64,000 nucleotides of DNA from Lamellibrachia columna (Eukaryota; Annelida; Polychaeta; Sabellida; Siboglinidae): NCBI GenBank assembly GCA_963662155.1, contig OY759274.1:16592439-16656438 (forward strand), written 5' to 3'. The notes under the pieces were generated by a model that worked only from the letters and a program-made list of their open reading frames with translations, was not told where the DNA came from and made no database searches. Position numbers and translations under genes: made by a program. Positions 38,601 through 52,091 of this stretch are shown in pieces (positions within the stretch are counted from its first letter, which is position 1; every line of letters starts with the position of its first letter).

Positions 38601-41337
38601 TAGGAAGCGACAGACTTCAGAAAGTGACAGGCTTATTTTAGAAGGACACAGAAAACGAGGGGCTTGCCTTGGATAATGACAGGCTTAACGCATACAACAT
38701 CACAATATGCACAGCAAACACTGGTATTACCAATGTCAATAAGAAGAACTAAAAATGAATATTAAACAGATAAACTTGTTCACACATTAATATCCCCCTC
38801 CTTAGCTATCCCTCAGAACATAAGTCTACCCCTTCAACTTAATCAGGCAACAAACACTTAGTTGTCTCAACGAAACAAGTCACGTTAAAAATATCATTAA
38901 TAGCAACATTAGTTACCTTGGCTGACACTAGGTGTATGTACCCGTATGCTCCTAGAAATGCCAGGAAGCGTCCGTCGGGTGACACCACAAATTTGGACAT
39001 GCTCTCTTCCAGACCTGGGTATGAAAAGAAAAATAATGTGCAGAGAGTATGTACGAGTATGTACAAGTATGCACATACTGTCTATTTAGAATGTCTGGCT
39101 CTCAGCATTGAACTGACAGGAGCACAAACAATATCTTAATTGGGCTAACACTAGTGAAAGAATAGATCTTACTACAATCTAGCAGCGAATCACGCAGTAA
39201 TGTACACTTAGTGTTTATTAAGGCAGTGTGTGTTTTACAAAACTATTCTCATGTGCCAGGGTGTAAAACAAAGTCACTATCCTACCAAACATCTCATCAT
39301 TTGGATTCAACAACAGGCTGTGAAGCATTTTATCATTATGTAGTTTCTCGGGGGAGTATTAATAGTACCAACATTTAGAAAAATACAGTCTGCTGTATTT
39401 TAGATAATGGATTAATTAGACAACAGAACATGATTGTATTTTATATTAGTAACCACTGTATTGATTTATGCAACTAAGGATATTAGGTAATGCTGTGATG
39501 GTTCCGGCTCTGGAATAATACTTATCATCACAACCAGTCCATCAGCTAAGGGGTTATACCTGAAAGTAGGGGACATACAAAGTTTTTTGTGGTTTCTGGT
39601 ACTTTAGGGTGTACTGGTCCAGAAACTGCACGATGCCACTTTTTTTACAACCATTTAAGAAATAGTCTGCCTCATCGTCTGGACCAAGACAATTGTCACC
39701 TCACCTCACCTCACCTCTTTGGGCCCAGTGCCATGGCCCATAAGGTTGAAGTGCATCTCCTCCAACTCGCTCTGTCAGCTGACACAATTCTCATATAGAC
39801 AGAAATGAACACCGTTTCCACTGAGTATCGCATCTGCTATTTTAATCATTATTGTTAATTAGGGATAAATGACAAATAACATTACTATTTCTCATCATTT
39901 CCACATTGACTCACTCACATCAACATCCGCTTACTAACATGTCTGTTGTCATTTCTTCAACTTCGATGCGACACATATTATTAACCGCATATTTCTGCCA
40001 AGTAATTTTAGTAAATAATCTTGCATCGTAATTCGTAAAAGAACCTTTGCTTTGCTAGACCATATTTTGTTATTCTATTGGTATATTGTCATCCCAGTGC
40101 ACATACATTTGTGTTTCTGTCATGCAACATCCAATATATTCCAGTTTCTACAAAAGATAGCATTCCCTGTGTCTTCAGAAATATATCTATGCATTATAAT
40201 TAATGAAATGTCTATTTGTCTGGGCATGTAAACACCACTGTCCAGCTATTTCCCCTTATTTCCGTTTAATTTTCATTATATTGTGCCGTACATTTAATTA
40301 GTACCAAAAGAATAGCTGTTCAATATTAGGTCCGTGCCTAGATGAATAGCAACAGCATGTAATTAATGAGTGCACGATAATTATGCATCTGGATGTTTTC
40401 AACACGGACCAGTTTTGCATTTAGGTTTCTGTTTTTCTCACAGTACATTTCTTGCCTCCACGAACTTCTCAAATACAAAATGTTTCAAGGCCGCAATATT
40501 ACAAAAACGTAATGAAAGGAGTGATGCAGGAGCCAATGAAGTAAGGATCTGATTCCCTGGCACCTCACGTGTGACTTCCATGCCACAGACACACAGAGAC
40601 TGTTATACCCTGTTATGATAGGTCATTCATGCCAGAACGAAATGTACCCGGTAACCCTCCAAATGATTTGGATGAAAGTCTCCAACAGTTGATTGACTTA
40701 ACACATATGGCCAGGTCACAACTTGGAGACCGTCTTGTCCAGTTTTATATAGTCGGGTGTGCTAGTCTTCACTGCTTCAGGGACCATCTGTCTGAACACC
40801 TACAACTAGTGAAAGTGGAAGACATCAAGACGACTATGATGGGCAAGATTATCTCAGATGGACAAGTGTCATAGTGACAGGCTTTCCCTTGATCTCATGA
40901 TTAGGATATCAGCCAGTTTAGGAACTCCAGGATCATAGACGGCACCTGTCCCATGCTCCTAAACTTATAATACCGTCACCCACAACAGTAAAGTAAAAAG
41001 GATGTATTGTTTAACATAGTAAATGTGCAGGTCGCAGACAAGAAGGTTAATGTCCACAATGCAGTGGCCATTGGAGGTAGTATGGCAGCAGAATTCAAGA
41101 TTAATCTATCCATGCCAAGACAGTCATGACAAAAGGGTTGAAAATATTAAACTAGGGGACAAATATGTTTATGACATGGAGCCATTATAAGGAAGATTAC
41201 TTGTGACATGACAGAGATATGTCACCCTGGAGCTGTGGTTTCAGCTTGCCCCACTTCCACCGCCCTCTTTCATGATTGTGGGGGTCTGAGGAAAAGCATG
41301 TCTCAACTACTGCACAAACATGCAGTTAGGAATATCA

Positions 41338-41369
<32 letters not shown>

Positions 41370-44300
41370 CTAATTCATATATATATTTATATATGAAGTA
41401 AGGTCTATCAAAACACATGAATGTCTCAGGAGAACATCTATCCCACACTAAAGCTCACCCTAGAGATAAGTCTATCTGCCAGGGACTTAATCATGAACAG
41501 TGCACACAACAAGAAAGAGTCCATCGATGTATTCTGTGCCGAAAATGACTCAAACAGTTTGCATATGGTGGTGGAGAGAAATGTGTGTACAAACATGAAG
41601 AAGCTGTTTATATAATTCGACATAATTATGTGACCTAGGTCATTATTCATTAAGCCAATGAAATGTTGGAGACTTTCATCCAAATCATTTGGAGGGCTAT
41701 ATTTCGTTCTGGCATGAATGACTAATTACAACAGGGTATAAGTCTTTGTCGTGCTGTGCAAAAATGGCCCATGCTGAAAACGTCCAGATGCATAATTATC
41801 GTGCACTCGTTAATTATAGGCTGTTGCTATTTGTCTAGGCACGGACCTAATAATGAGCAGCAATTCTTCTGGCACTACTAAAATGTAGAGCACAATGTAA
41901 AGAAAAATAAATGGAAATACAGAGTATGGGGAAATATCTGGACAGTGGTGTTTACATGCCCGGATTAATTACATTTCTTTAATTATAATGTGTATATATA
42001 CAGTATTTCTGAAGAAACAGGGAATGCTGTCTTTTTTGTTGAAGGTGGAATATATTGGATGTTGCACAACAGAAACACAAATGTATATGCGCCTAGTATA
42101 ACAACACACCAATAGAATAATAAAATATGGACAATGCATTGTAAGATGGTTTATCAAAGCAAAGGTTCTTTTACGATGCAAGATTATTTACTAAAATTAC
42201 TTGGCAGAAATATGCGGTAAATATGTGTGGTATTGAAGTCGAAGAAATGTCAACAAAAGTGTTACTAAGCAGACATTGATGTGAATGATTCACAGTGTAA
42301 ATGATGAGAACGAGTACTGTTACCTGTTGTTTAACCCTAATTAACAATAATGAAAAAAATAGCAGATGCTAATCATAAAACTTCAGAAGCACTTGTTGTG
42401 CTTCGCAAATGCGATACTCGGTGGCAACTGCATTCAATTCTATGTATATGTCATAATGACAATTGTTCCGGCCCAGATAATGAGGCAGGCTATTTTAAAA
42501 TGGTGGTAAAAATTTGTTTCAATGATGCCAAAGTGGCATCATGCAGTTTCTGGATCAGTACACCTCAAAGTACCAGAAACCACAAAAAACTTTGTATATA
42601 TCCTACTTCCTGGTTGAGCTCTATATTGTATAGCTGGCAACCGGACTAAACAGGTTCACAATGATAGACGAACCTTTCAGATGTGGAACACGTACAATTT
42701 TCCCCTCCATCATGTCATAGCACTGAAAACTATGATATTTTGATGTCATGATCACCTCTCTTCCGTCAGCAGAGAAATGGGCTTTGAAGATCGGAAACTT
42801 CTCCAGATAAATGCTCTGTATTTTTGGGTTGTTTATACCATCGACCTGAAAGACAATTTATAAACGCCTTAGATGCAACAAAACTTATTACTTTATACAA
42901 CATTTAACAACTTTAATAACATGGTCAAATGGTTTGTATGGTATCACTGAAATTATACTGCACAATATCACACACATCAGTGATTTCAGTAACATATTAT
43001 TCTTGCTCTGTGATGACTATAAGTGTCCCTGTTCATGATATCATGCTTAATGAAAAATCATGATTCTGGTGTGTTGCGCCTCTCAGCTCAGGTTCCCGAG
43101 GATTTAGGTGCAATAAGTTTTATTATTATTATAACCATCAAAAATACACATCATTAACACAGAAATATCATGGAAATATCCATCTATGCCTCGGTACTTC
43201 GTTCTGCCAGTCAGTATCTTGATGGCTTATTGGAATCCAACTCTCAAAATTGCGACATAATACTTGCAGTTACAGTAACATCAAGAATCTTGTACATTAT
43301 AACCACAAAGGGTAATTAGTTGTTCATAGAAAGGGTAACACTGGGGTGAATTTTTAAAATAAATAAATTGACGACTCTTGTGCGGTCGTAGATGAACCAA
43401 TGGAAGTTTGATTAGGATATGATACATACAAACATACATTATGTTGCTAGATAATAGCAAGATGTGCAAAGCTAATATCTGATTTACATGAACTAAGGCA
43501 AATATGTGCTGGATCAATTGCAAATACTTCTAGTGAACATAAAGTGATAACGCAAAGTTAATCTATTCATTATACACATAACTTTTAAGATGTCATACTG
43601 CCATAAATCAAAGTTAATATATTCATTATAAACATAACTTTTAAGATGTCATACATGAATGTCTTATATAAGCAGAGGACTACTGATCATGAACCGCCTA
43701 CTTGGAAGAGTGAGAGTGTCTGATTGGTCGCACCGGCTGCCAGCAAAACCTGCGCTGTTGGGTGAAACTCCACCGACCTCATCTTACACTGAAAGACAAC
43801 ACACAGTGTCTCAAACAGTAACATTTATATAAAGAAGAGTTCAGACCAAATGTCACGCACACACATGCACACACACACCAGCGACAGTGCCAGCCAGGAA
43901 CACAATCAGCTCCCTCCATGAATCAGGCGAATGGAATCACTTCTGTAAACTGTTTAGTAAGGTGAACCAGGGCTCCATATTGTCAACAGTGTGGATACAT
44001 AATAAGTTTGTAACAAACAAGAAATTGGACTGTGTCCCAGTTAACATGCACTTCAACCAATCAGATACATTGCCAAGATTTCACTGTGGGCATAATTTGA
44101 AGAAGAAGCAGATGGATAACAGTACCACAATTCGGCAAACACTAGGCAAGATTGGTAAGGACAGAACAACAGATTGAATGCAACACACGAGGATGGACAG
44201 CAATTGGACGGGTGTGCACAGATCAGCAGACTATTGTACCTACATTAGCTGGACTCTCCTTGTTTGCATCTGGACATCTCTTCATCTGTATGAAGGACTT

Positions 44301-46904
44301 TGGGAGACTGTCCGAGGTCGTGAGGTAGTTGCCAGTGGACCGCAGCAGCTCCGACGCCTCTGTGTCACTGTCGTCTGTCAAACACAAATTACCTCATCAG
44401 CAAACAACTAAATTTCTACTGGTGTTAGAAGGGCTTGGCCCATTGCATTACTACTATAATTGATCATTACATTACTGCTGTAATTGATTATATCACCATT
44501 GTAATTGGTTACATTCAAATTTCTTTAACTGAATCTGGTTTTGAATTTTTTTTTCATAATTATAACACTTGCCTAAATAAATAAAAAGAATACTCATTGA
44601 AGTTGGTCACTCATAATGAATCTATAATTGTAACCAAAATGGGGTAACTGTATATGTTTTAATATATAAGTGCAATTGAAATAAAAACAATTGTAACTGG
44701 TTTGATTTTGTTTATTTGGACCTAGTTAACTTGAAACTTCAACAATACACTGGCTAAGTAGGTTCTGTGGTACAGATTACTGAAGAAATCTTTAAACGTT
44801 TTTTATGGTTAAACATTTGTGATTCACAACAGATGGCACTGAATTTCTGCAACACATCATGAGACATGAAACCTTCCACTAGGTGCATTTATTGATTATC
44901 CAATCAAACGAAAGATCAAAATCAAGGCTAATATAGCATATAATTATTTTAATTGCATCAAAAATATTGTAGCGTTTAACTAACCAGTATAAATCTTACC
45001 ATTCTCAGAATCATCTTTCTCCCACCTCATACGGGCCCAGGACGGAGCACCACACACCTTCTCAAACCTGCAAAATACCATCAAGTTGCAACCCATATAT
45101 TACGATAATAATACAACATGTAATCAATAGAAGTGGAAGCACTATATTTGGAAAAAACAGGCAAGCTGTAAATCGCTAACATATGTAGAGTTAATATAGG
45201 CTAGCAATTTGTTGGTTCTTGTTTGCCCTGCCTGGTGGTGCCACCATACGATTCTGTAGATCATGTGACCATGCAGAAGTGCCACCTGGTGAATACAAAG
45301 TTATTTAAGTGACAGTGTGCAAAAGCAAAAGGCAGTAACGGCAGAATTGATGAAAATAGGATTATCGAGTTGTGTCGTATCTGCTCTATTCTTTATCAAA
45401 GTTTTGTGGTTCTAGTGCATCATATTTCCAAGTTAAAGCAGTTAGAATATGCAATAACTGCAACATTCTGGCAGAGTAAAAACATTAAAAGCTAATTATC
45501 TCTCATTTGGACTTTTTGTAGATACTGCTCTTTGCACAGCAGTACACACACGTGATGTAATTCAACATTTTATGTAGTGGGAAAGGTGGGTCTGCGGTTA
45601 AATGAAACCGATTTCATGTACTCTCATACATCAATGTTTTAGATAATTCCTAAATGAGAATGCCTACTGGCTCCTGAGTTGTGCTGTGTACGTCTCTCCG
45701 GACACGTCCGTCTTGTCACGACCCCGCATATGTTTCTTTTTCGCATCTTTTGAGGGTAAGTTAATTCTGAAAACAATTTATGCAACATCAAATTAAACAG
45801 ATCATCCGATAAACATATGAAATATGTTTGGCGCAGTTAAGGGCTAATTAAATTTGTCTAATGACTGTGTTGAAAAATAAACATTCATGTGCATAATTAT
45901 TGGCAATCTAGCACAAAGTTGCTAGAGATGCATAGTGAACTGCAAGGTGTAAGTTGAAAAATTACAGTTATTAAACCCAGATAATAATTATATAATTGCT
46001 CAAGATGTGTAATTTTAATCTGACCCTTGCTGTCAGAAATAACATCACGACAAAAATTATTAGAATTGACATAGTTCAGAATTTTCAATTTTATGAAACC
46101 AACATGGTGGCATAGCCAATACAGCTTAAAATAATGAATTCCCAGAATTGGTCAACAGTTGACTCAGAAACACTCACGTAATATTTTGGTCATCTTCATC
46201 CTCCCAGGCAGCGTTTGGTGCGAACTTTGCAGTTTCCTTCTTTCGTCGTCGCTGTAGATGATTGAAACAGCACGTTGTCATTTGTTTCTCATAGATCTGT
46301 TGGTTTTCATGCATTAACGAGAAATTTTTTTTTACCATATGCAAATCGGAAGTCTAACAGAAGAATTGTTAGAATAATTGTTAAAAATTTATGCCTTGGG
46401 CTTGGACTTGGTATCACGATTCATGGTAGAATGGAGCTGTGCAAAATTTCACGCCTCAACTCCAGATAATTTTGGAAATGATTTATTGAAAATATGGCTT
46501 TTTACACCCGCGAATCACATTTTGCGTTTATGGCCATTTTTTTCTCATATTGTCAATGAATATAGGTAAACCCAATGGCAATTAAGAACCCCTAATATCG
46601 CTCAAGAGGGCACACAACGCTCATCCGTTTACACGATTCGTTTACGACACCCTCGTGCCTTACGGTTTGTTCACAGCAGCTGCAACCTTGGCATACGTAC
46701 TCTGTTTGTCGTCACTTCTTCTAAGTTGTCAACAATTTCTTCTTCTCCTCCGAGCACTGCTTTCTCCAACACCTTTTCCACATCATCCTTTTCAGATTTG
46801 CTACCGAGAGGCACCAACTCTGTCCTGTTCCGTTTTGTCAATGGAATATTCTGCTTCTCTGTGGTTGATACCTTTTCTGTTCGTTTTAGTCCCCTCCTCA
46901 ACAT
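32511..46904 (-). CDS. UTP18: UTP18, small-subunit processome WD40 protein (12 coding exons)
   Basis: Minus-strand exons: 46904-46701, 46251-46178, 45766-45668, 45067-45000, 44374-44244, 43788-43702, 42845-42674, 39014-38917, 35465-35375, 33692-33569, 33196-33025 and 32681-32511. They join in frame to 496 aa, against about 556 in human. All introns are GT..AG. The order matches UTP18: an N-terminal acidic/basic region ([13 protein letters not shown]); [33 protein letters not shown]; then WD40 blades with [72 protein letters not shown] and LKAVMNL; and a final [21 protein letters not shown]18 acts in the nucleolus as part of the UTP-B complex, in U3 snoRNP-dependent early 18S rRNA maturation. 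The last exon ends NYIA-stop, differing from the human tail. Introns are loaded with transposons, an inverted repeat and microsatellites. Confidence 0.93.
34210..34725. repeat. Possible short transposon remnant (ggctcaact repeats)
   Basis: The phrase ctcaactaacac occurs at both ends (about 34236 and 34700), and related ggctcaacta phrases lie near 34370 and 34680, within the intron between UTP18 exons 9 and 10. It could be a decayed non-autonomous element; boundaries are not clear. The rest of this intron (33693-35374) shows AT runs only. Confidence 0.3.
35239..35322. repeat. Duplicated (TA)n microsatellite
   Basis: Two (TA) runs, each followed by gtaaaggaagga, so the block has been duplicated. 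A further (AT)n run lies at 35625-35664. Confidence 0.85.
35466..35583 (-). repeat. Partial tandem copy of the UTP18 exon 9 5' end
   Basis: Just upstream of exon 9 (minus sense) lies a second, diverged copy of the acceptor region and the first about 30 exon bases (GAAGGAATGGGTGAGC), followed by shared intron sequence (aataaaacaca..tttgtaaag). The copy lacks the rest of the exon. See findings. Confidence 0.75.
36138..36446 (-). mobile_element. tRNA-derived SINE nested in the Tigger element
   Basis: The minus-strand head has an A box tggtctagtgg (36424-36434) and a B-box-like gttcaagaccc (36381-36391), then the shared body ttcgaagcttaggcaatttc. The probable target duplication is atttctacactg on both sides (about 36126-36137 and 36450-36461). 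The body includes a perfect hairpin at 36299-36330. Confidence 0.82.
36641..37950 (-). pseudogene. Tigger transposase remnant
   Basis: Disrupted transposase gene of the element at 35730-38238. The second and third catalytic-region motifs are recognisable (IDNCP, and PCDQG instead of the usual P-x-D-Q-G). At least two frame breaks separate the DNA-binding part, the first catalytic region and the C-terminal part. No role in the host is suggested. Confidence 0.85.
38250..38900 (-). other. Intron sequence, nothing recognised
   Basis: AT-rich UTP18 intron between the Tigger element and exon 8. No repeat or coding feature is seen. Confidence 0.5.
39565..40740 (+). repeat. Left arm of a large inverted repeat in a UTP18 intron
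   Basis: Reverse-complement of 41640-42615 over nearly the whole length, with interruptions. Matching landmarks are acaaagttttttgtggtttc (outer end), ttagtaaataatcttgcatcg, caacatccaatatattcca, caacatccaatatattcca-adjacent blocks, and the inner block ccaaatgatttggatgaaag. See findings for interpretation. Confidence 0.8.
40741..41639 (+). other. Loop between the inverted-repeat arms
   Basis: About 900 bases with a short AT microsatellite (41338-41362). Frames at 40629-40874 and 41421-41615 could be fragments of a transposon protein, but I cannot assign a family. Confidence 0.45.
41640..42615 (-). repeat. Right arm of the large inverted repeat
   Basis: Partner of 39565-40740. Its outer end lies only about 60 bases from the 3' end of UTP18 exon 7. 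A minus-strand frame ([10 protein letters not shown]) aligns with the + frame [10 protein letters not shown] of the left arm, so both arms may derive from a once-coding mobile element. Confidence 0.8.
42846..43701 (-). other. UTP18 intron 6, no feature recognised
   Basis: AT-rich. A short direct duplication (tataaacataacttttaagatgtcata-like) lies near 43570-43650. The minus-strand frame at 43281-43523 is not supported. Confidence 0.5.
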
Positions 46905-48900
46905 TTTGCTTACAATAGAAAACTAAGTATTGTTAACATAAGTTTTCACGTGCATTTGTCACGCTGGCTGTCGGCCTTGTGCCGCCACCTTCCGGAATTG
47001 TGATGGCGAAAACTATTGATAGTGATCACTAGGTGGCGAACCTGTTTCTTATGAACAGCCTCACAGGATCTGTGGGAGATGGGAATTGGACTCTCAAACT
47101 TGGAGGGAGGTGAGTGGTTGTCCCCGAAAACTGGTGGGAGATCCCTGTCACACCCCTCAACAATCAATATACTTGAAATTCAAGTGAGGTTATTATGGTA
47201 AAATGCATTATGCAGGGGTAAATTATTATGGTGCAATTTATACAGGTTAAATATAACTCAGTTAAAAATTAAAGCATTGTAGGGGAGGGTGGGGCATGTC
47301 CGCATGTTGGTGCATGTCCGCACGCCTCTTTATTTATCACACCACGTACGTGGTCTGTGATTTAAGAACTATGTCGTAGTCACGTGCTACCGCAGTAATG
47401 GTGTTCCTTTTCTCACGGATGAAAAATGACCTGGGTAGGATTCCCAGTATCGCGCACCGCCCGTATTGCATAGTCAGGGGTTTTCTGAATGTGGAATTCT
47501 TCAAGCCACTTTTCGTTGTGTTCGCTGCTCTAGGAATTCAACCGATAGAGCCCTTCTACCGTGTAACAATCACGACTCAAAATATTCCACCAGACCCTGT
47601 GTGATCAGTTATCTAGATATGTCACATTTGATATATTCAAGTGTCAAGAACAATGGTTTGACTGTGTCAGTGTGGAATTATTCCTCCTACCAGAGCTGAA
47701 CGTCTTCCGTGGTATCCAGCGGCGTGACAACGGCGTGACAACGGCATGTCAACACAGATTGAACCACATAAGTTGAAAGACAGGCTCCGAACACCGACGA
47801 TACATTTGTAACTAACATGACCATGGAATTGGTATGTGGCAAAGTGGACTATTATTATTATTAAACATTTATAACGCGCCATGTATCCGAGTGAAACATC
47901 TGCTTAAATACACCTTTACAAGTTGAAGAAACTAGGTCCTGTAAGTAGAAGCATCAATCTCAAACAAACTGAAGAAAACAGACATCTAATTGTTTTGTGG
48001 CAATAGTTTTCTCGTTTTCTATTCGTAAGTTATTATTTTAAAATATAAAGTTGCGTCTTAGAGGGGGAGGTGGCAAAAACAAAACTATCCCCAATGTGTG
48101 ATACCTCATTGGAAAGGTGACACGATGGGCGTGGTGTTGGTTTGAAGTTCCACAATCACATGTTATCACCACCCCTTATTTACATAAATTAAGCGGTTTT
48201 CGAAAGACAGCCATTGTTGATATTGTTCCGTAAGGTGGATTGGTGCATACCCCAGTCGGCTTATGTGACGTTGGTGTAGCCGCTTTAATCCTACCTTTCA
48301 TACAGGGCAAGATTAATTATAGGTGTAAATAGCATTCTGCACTGAGTGACTTCGTTAGGATCAAATACATTCCAATTGTACATATCAATTGACAAAGTAA
48401 AATGGCCAAATAGAAAACTAGGGAAATAGACATCTTCTGGTTCTAAAAATGTCACTTTGACTTTCGTGATCTGATTATCATGGCTCTGTGTCTATTCCAA
48501 GTTTGCATTTATTATGTGTGTATGTTGTATTTGACGTCATCATAACTACACACTGGGTCTATTATTGAATGTCACACAAAATATGCTTCGTCACAATTAT
48601 GTTGGAACACACACTTCTGGCTATGTATAACGTCAGTTTACATATATATTTAGTCAGTCAGTTCGCATACACTATTAGGTATATGTTTGTCGCAACCGGA
48701 CAACATTTGTAGATCGAAATAGTAACTATCTAGGCTCAACTGTCCGAATACATAACATGTCCACCGGACTTTTAATATAAGCATTTGATTGAATTTCAAT
48801 TTAATTGTGTTTCCATTCAATTTAATTTCAACAATCATTGGGTGGAGTAGGCCATAAGGTTGACAGGGGTAGCGTGAGACATGTTATTTGTCAGGTCGTG
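46905..48900. other. Region upstream of UTP18
   Basis: Should contain the UTP18 promoter (minus sense, just above 46904); no TATA box is evident, as is common for housekeeping genes. At 47845-47885 the reverse complement reads a SINE-like 3' tail (gcgcgttataaatgtttaat, then AAT repeats). No other gene is supported. Confidence 0.4.
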
Positions 48901-49025
48901 CGGTCAGTTTGCTGTTGATTATGTCTCAGTGTGCGGTAGACCGTACACTCACTGATAAGTTTAAAATGATCAGGGTCAACTGATATAATTATACCCGCAG
49001 TCACGACCCAACACCACGCGTGGAC
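48890..49025. repeat. Direct repeat flanking the TTGGCC array, left copy
   Basis: Diverged counterpart of 49400-49560: shared order of ttgttgattat, gtagacc, tgatca, gtcaactgata and cacgacccaacac. The pair brackets the 49070-49310 minisatellite. Confidence 0.65.
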
Positions 49026-49069
49026 TTTGGTCCCATGTTATCGGTTTTTGCCGAAGATACAGTGGCGTA

Positions 49070-49310
49070 TTGGCCCCCTCGGCCTCCATTGGCCTCCATT
49101 GACCCCATTGGCCTCCATTGGCCCCCCTTGGCCTCAATTGGCCCCATTGGCCCCCCTTAGCCTCCATTGGCCTCAATTGGCCCCATTGGCCCCAATTGGC
49201 CTCCATTGGCCCCCTTGGCCTCCACTGGCCCCACTGGCCCCCATTGGCCCCAATTGGCCTTCATTGGCCCCCTTGGCCTCCATTGGCCTATATTGGCCCC
49301 ATTGCCTTCC
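49070..49310. repeat. 9/10-bp (GGCCTCCATT)-type minisatellite
   Basis: About 25 units of ggcctccatt, ggccccatt and ggcctcaatt in mixed order. Trp-Pro and Pro-Leu rich frames are artefacts. Confidence 0.92.
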
Positions 49311-49399
49311 CCCTTAGCGATATCCTAGATACATCATAGACCACTGCGAAGGGAATAGATCATCCTGGGAGAGAACTAGTGCGTAACACCGGATATCTG

Positions 49400-49560
49400 C
49401 CCTGTCGTGTATTCAGTTTATTGTTGATTATATCTATACCTGGGGTAGACCCTACGAACTGCCAGGTTTACAGTGATCAAGTTCAACTGATAACATTATT
49501 TCCGCGGTCACGACCCAACACAACGCTTGGGTGTTGGTCCATTGCTGTCGGCGTTCACCG
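49400..49560. repeat. Direct repeat flanking the TTGGCC array, right copy
   Basis: See 48890-49025. The remaining DNA to 50855 is unique-looking, with a short (TA)n at 49706; no gene is recognised. Confidence 0.65.
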
Positions 49561-50854
49561 AGCGTACGAGAAACCCGCTTGATTATATCAGATAAGGACA
49601 ACCGTCGTATGAGTATCTACTGCCTGCACACAACACACATTCGCTCAAAAACATAAAACGTTTTCTCTGGATTTAATATATCAACCTTCTGGTCAGTGGG
49701 TATATATATATATATAAAATTGCGTACGTCGTTCAGTGCTACGGTTATTACGCGTGGTGGACTGGCACTTTAGTTCGTCATGTCCGCTGCTTTTCAGGCA
49801 TGACAATACCGAGCACTCCTACCCTGCCTGGGGCGCGTTGTCGAGTTAGTCATACGTACTATGTTTCATTGAGTACTGGCTGAGTCACCCGACCAGTACG
49901 TTGACGCAGGTTACGCACGATCTCGAGTCACCAGGGTGTTTTCAGGTTGGGGTGTTTCTCAAAATTGGGGTGTTTCTCACATGAGAATCTACTGACCGCG
50001 ACGCCATTTAGAAGACGCCACAGGCGAGTTCAAACCGTGTCCTTAATTGTTAGACGAACCGTGACCTTGTCGTTGGCGTCAGGTGCGGCCGTTGGCTTCA
50101 AGTCGAGGAGTGTGCTACATGCGCGGGACTAATGACGTCTATAAACATAACCCATGAGAGTATCGTGAAGGGAACACGCCCCTGTTGGCAGTCAATACTT
50201 AGCCTCTTAGCGAACCGTAGGCTTGTCTGCGCACAACCCAAACCAGGAAGTCTGCTCGACGGACAAGTGTAAACACGCAAGGTACGTGGGTGACTACGGT
50301 GTCAAATTGTTTTATTCGGCGGGGGATCGTTTCCAGTGATGTACTACGGTTAAAGGTAAAACCACTTGGTTTGTACAGTTCTGACAATAGTCGCCAGAGT
50401 TCATGCTCAAATGGCGTACTCGTGTTAAACTGAAACAACTTTCTTCCGAATGAGTATTTCTGATAACTATTGCTATTGTTGCATTTTCTTGTGAGACTTA
50501 TAGCAGCAATAAATTTTGCTAGACGATCCAACCTTAGGTACGACCCATTTACTGAAATTTTTTTTTTTCGAGTGATAACCTACTTGTCATTCTGCGATGT
50601 CGCCGGAGATTCTAAGGTAAAAACATGCGTGATAAACCACGTGGTCAACACATGTAGGCCTACTGTCAGATTAAAACAAATTTAAACCCGGCAGTTAATA
50701 CATTTCGCCTGTGGTTTTAGTGTGAAGGTGTTACTGTCAATATAACAACTAGCGGCCGCTTGGAACGCGGAAACGTTAGGCAGACATAATGAACCAGATT
50801 CTGTTTCTCCCGGTTCTCATAAAAAGGTGAACATTAAACACTAGACTAGCTCGC

Positions 50855-51345
50855 TGTCGTTTCTAAACTTGGGCAATTATGTTCATCCCACATTCATCTG
50901 TTCAATTATATTCATCCCACATTCATCTGTTCAATTATGTTCATCCCACATTCATCTGTTCAATTATGTTCATCCCACATTCATCTGTTCAGTTATGTTC
51001 ATCCCACATTCATCTATTCAATTCTGTTCATCCCACATTCATCTGTTCAATTCTGTTCATCCCACATTCATCTGTTCCATTCTGTTCATCCCACATTCAT
51101 CTGTTCAATTCTGTTCATCCCACATTCATCTGTTCAGTTATGTTCATCCCACATTCATCTGTTCAATTCTGTTCATCCCACATTCATCTGTTCAATTCTG
51201 TTCATCCCACATTCATCTGTTCAATTATGTTCATCCCACATTCATCTGTTCAATTCTGTTCAACAAACATTCATCTGTTCAATTCTGTTCATCCCACATT
51301 CATCTGTTCAGTTCTGTTCATCCCACATTCATCTGTTCCATTCTC
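50855..51345 (+). repeat. 29-bp minisatellite derived from a SINE body
   Basis: About 16 copies of a 29-bp unit containing ttcatcccacattcatctgt. The left edge reads gtttctaaacttgggcaatt followed by tgttcatcccac, which matches the body of the tRNA-SINEs in this window (gtttcgaaacttgggcaatt, then cgttcaccccac). The 29-bp period is not a multiple of three, and the three open frames are phase-rotated readings of one repeat, not genes. Confidence 0.85.
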
Positions 51346-51737
51346 AATTATTAGCATTTTTAATAAATCGATGGAAGACTCAATCGTGTAAGATGCGAAA
51401 TCACTTGTAAGCTAGTGGCGTGTTTCCAAGCAGTATTAAGCATTGTGAAACATAAATCTCACAGAAGCGGCATAAATGGTTTTTTTGTGCCGAATACAGG
51501 CTGTGTAAGGGTGCTACTTTACACCACGGTAGCTAACGGAGACAGTGTTTTATCGTTACCAAGACATGCGAGTGTGTATAACTAAGGTTTCACCTGACTG
51601 TGGACACCTCCATTCAAAAAAGACGTTTACATACACGCACGCATGCACTCACGCATGCATGCACCACAAATATGGTTATCAGCAGCACAAAACATATTGC
51701 GCATGGAGTATATATTTTGAGACGGTGCCACTGACAC

Positions 51738-52091
<354 letters not shown>

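Noticed and set aside
46655..46926. Plus-strand frames over UTP18 exon 1
   Set aside because: Antisense shadows of the UTP18 N-terminal coding exon.
50869..51410. Three long + frames rich in HPTFICS
   Set aside because: They are the same 29-bp repeat read in rotating phases.
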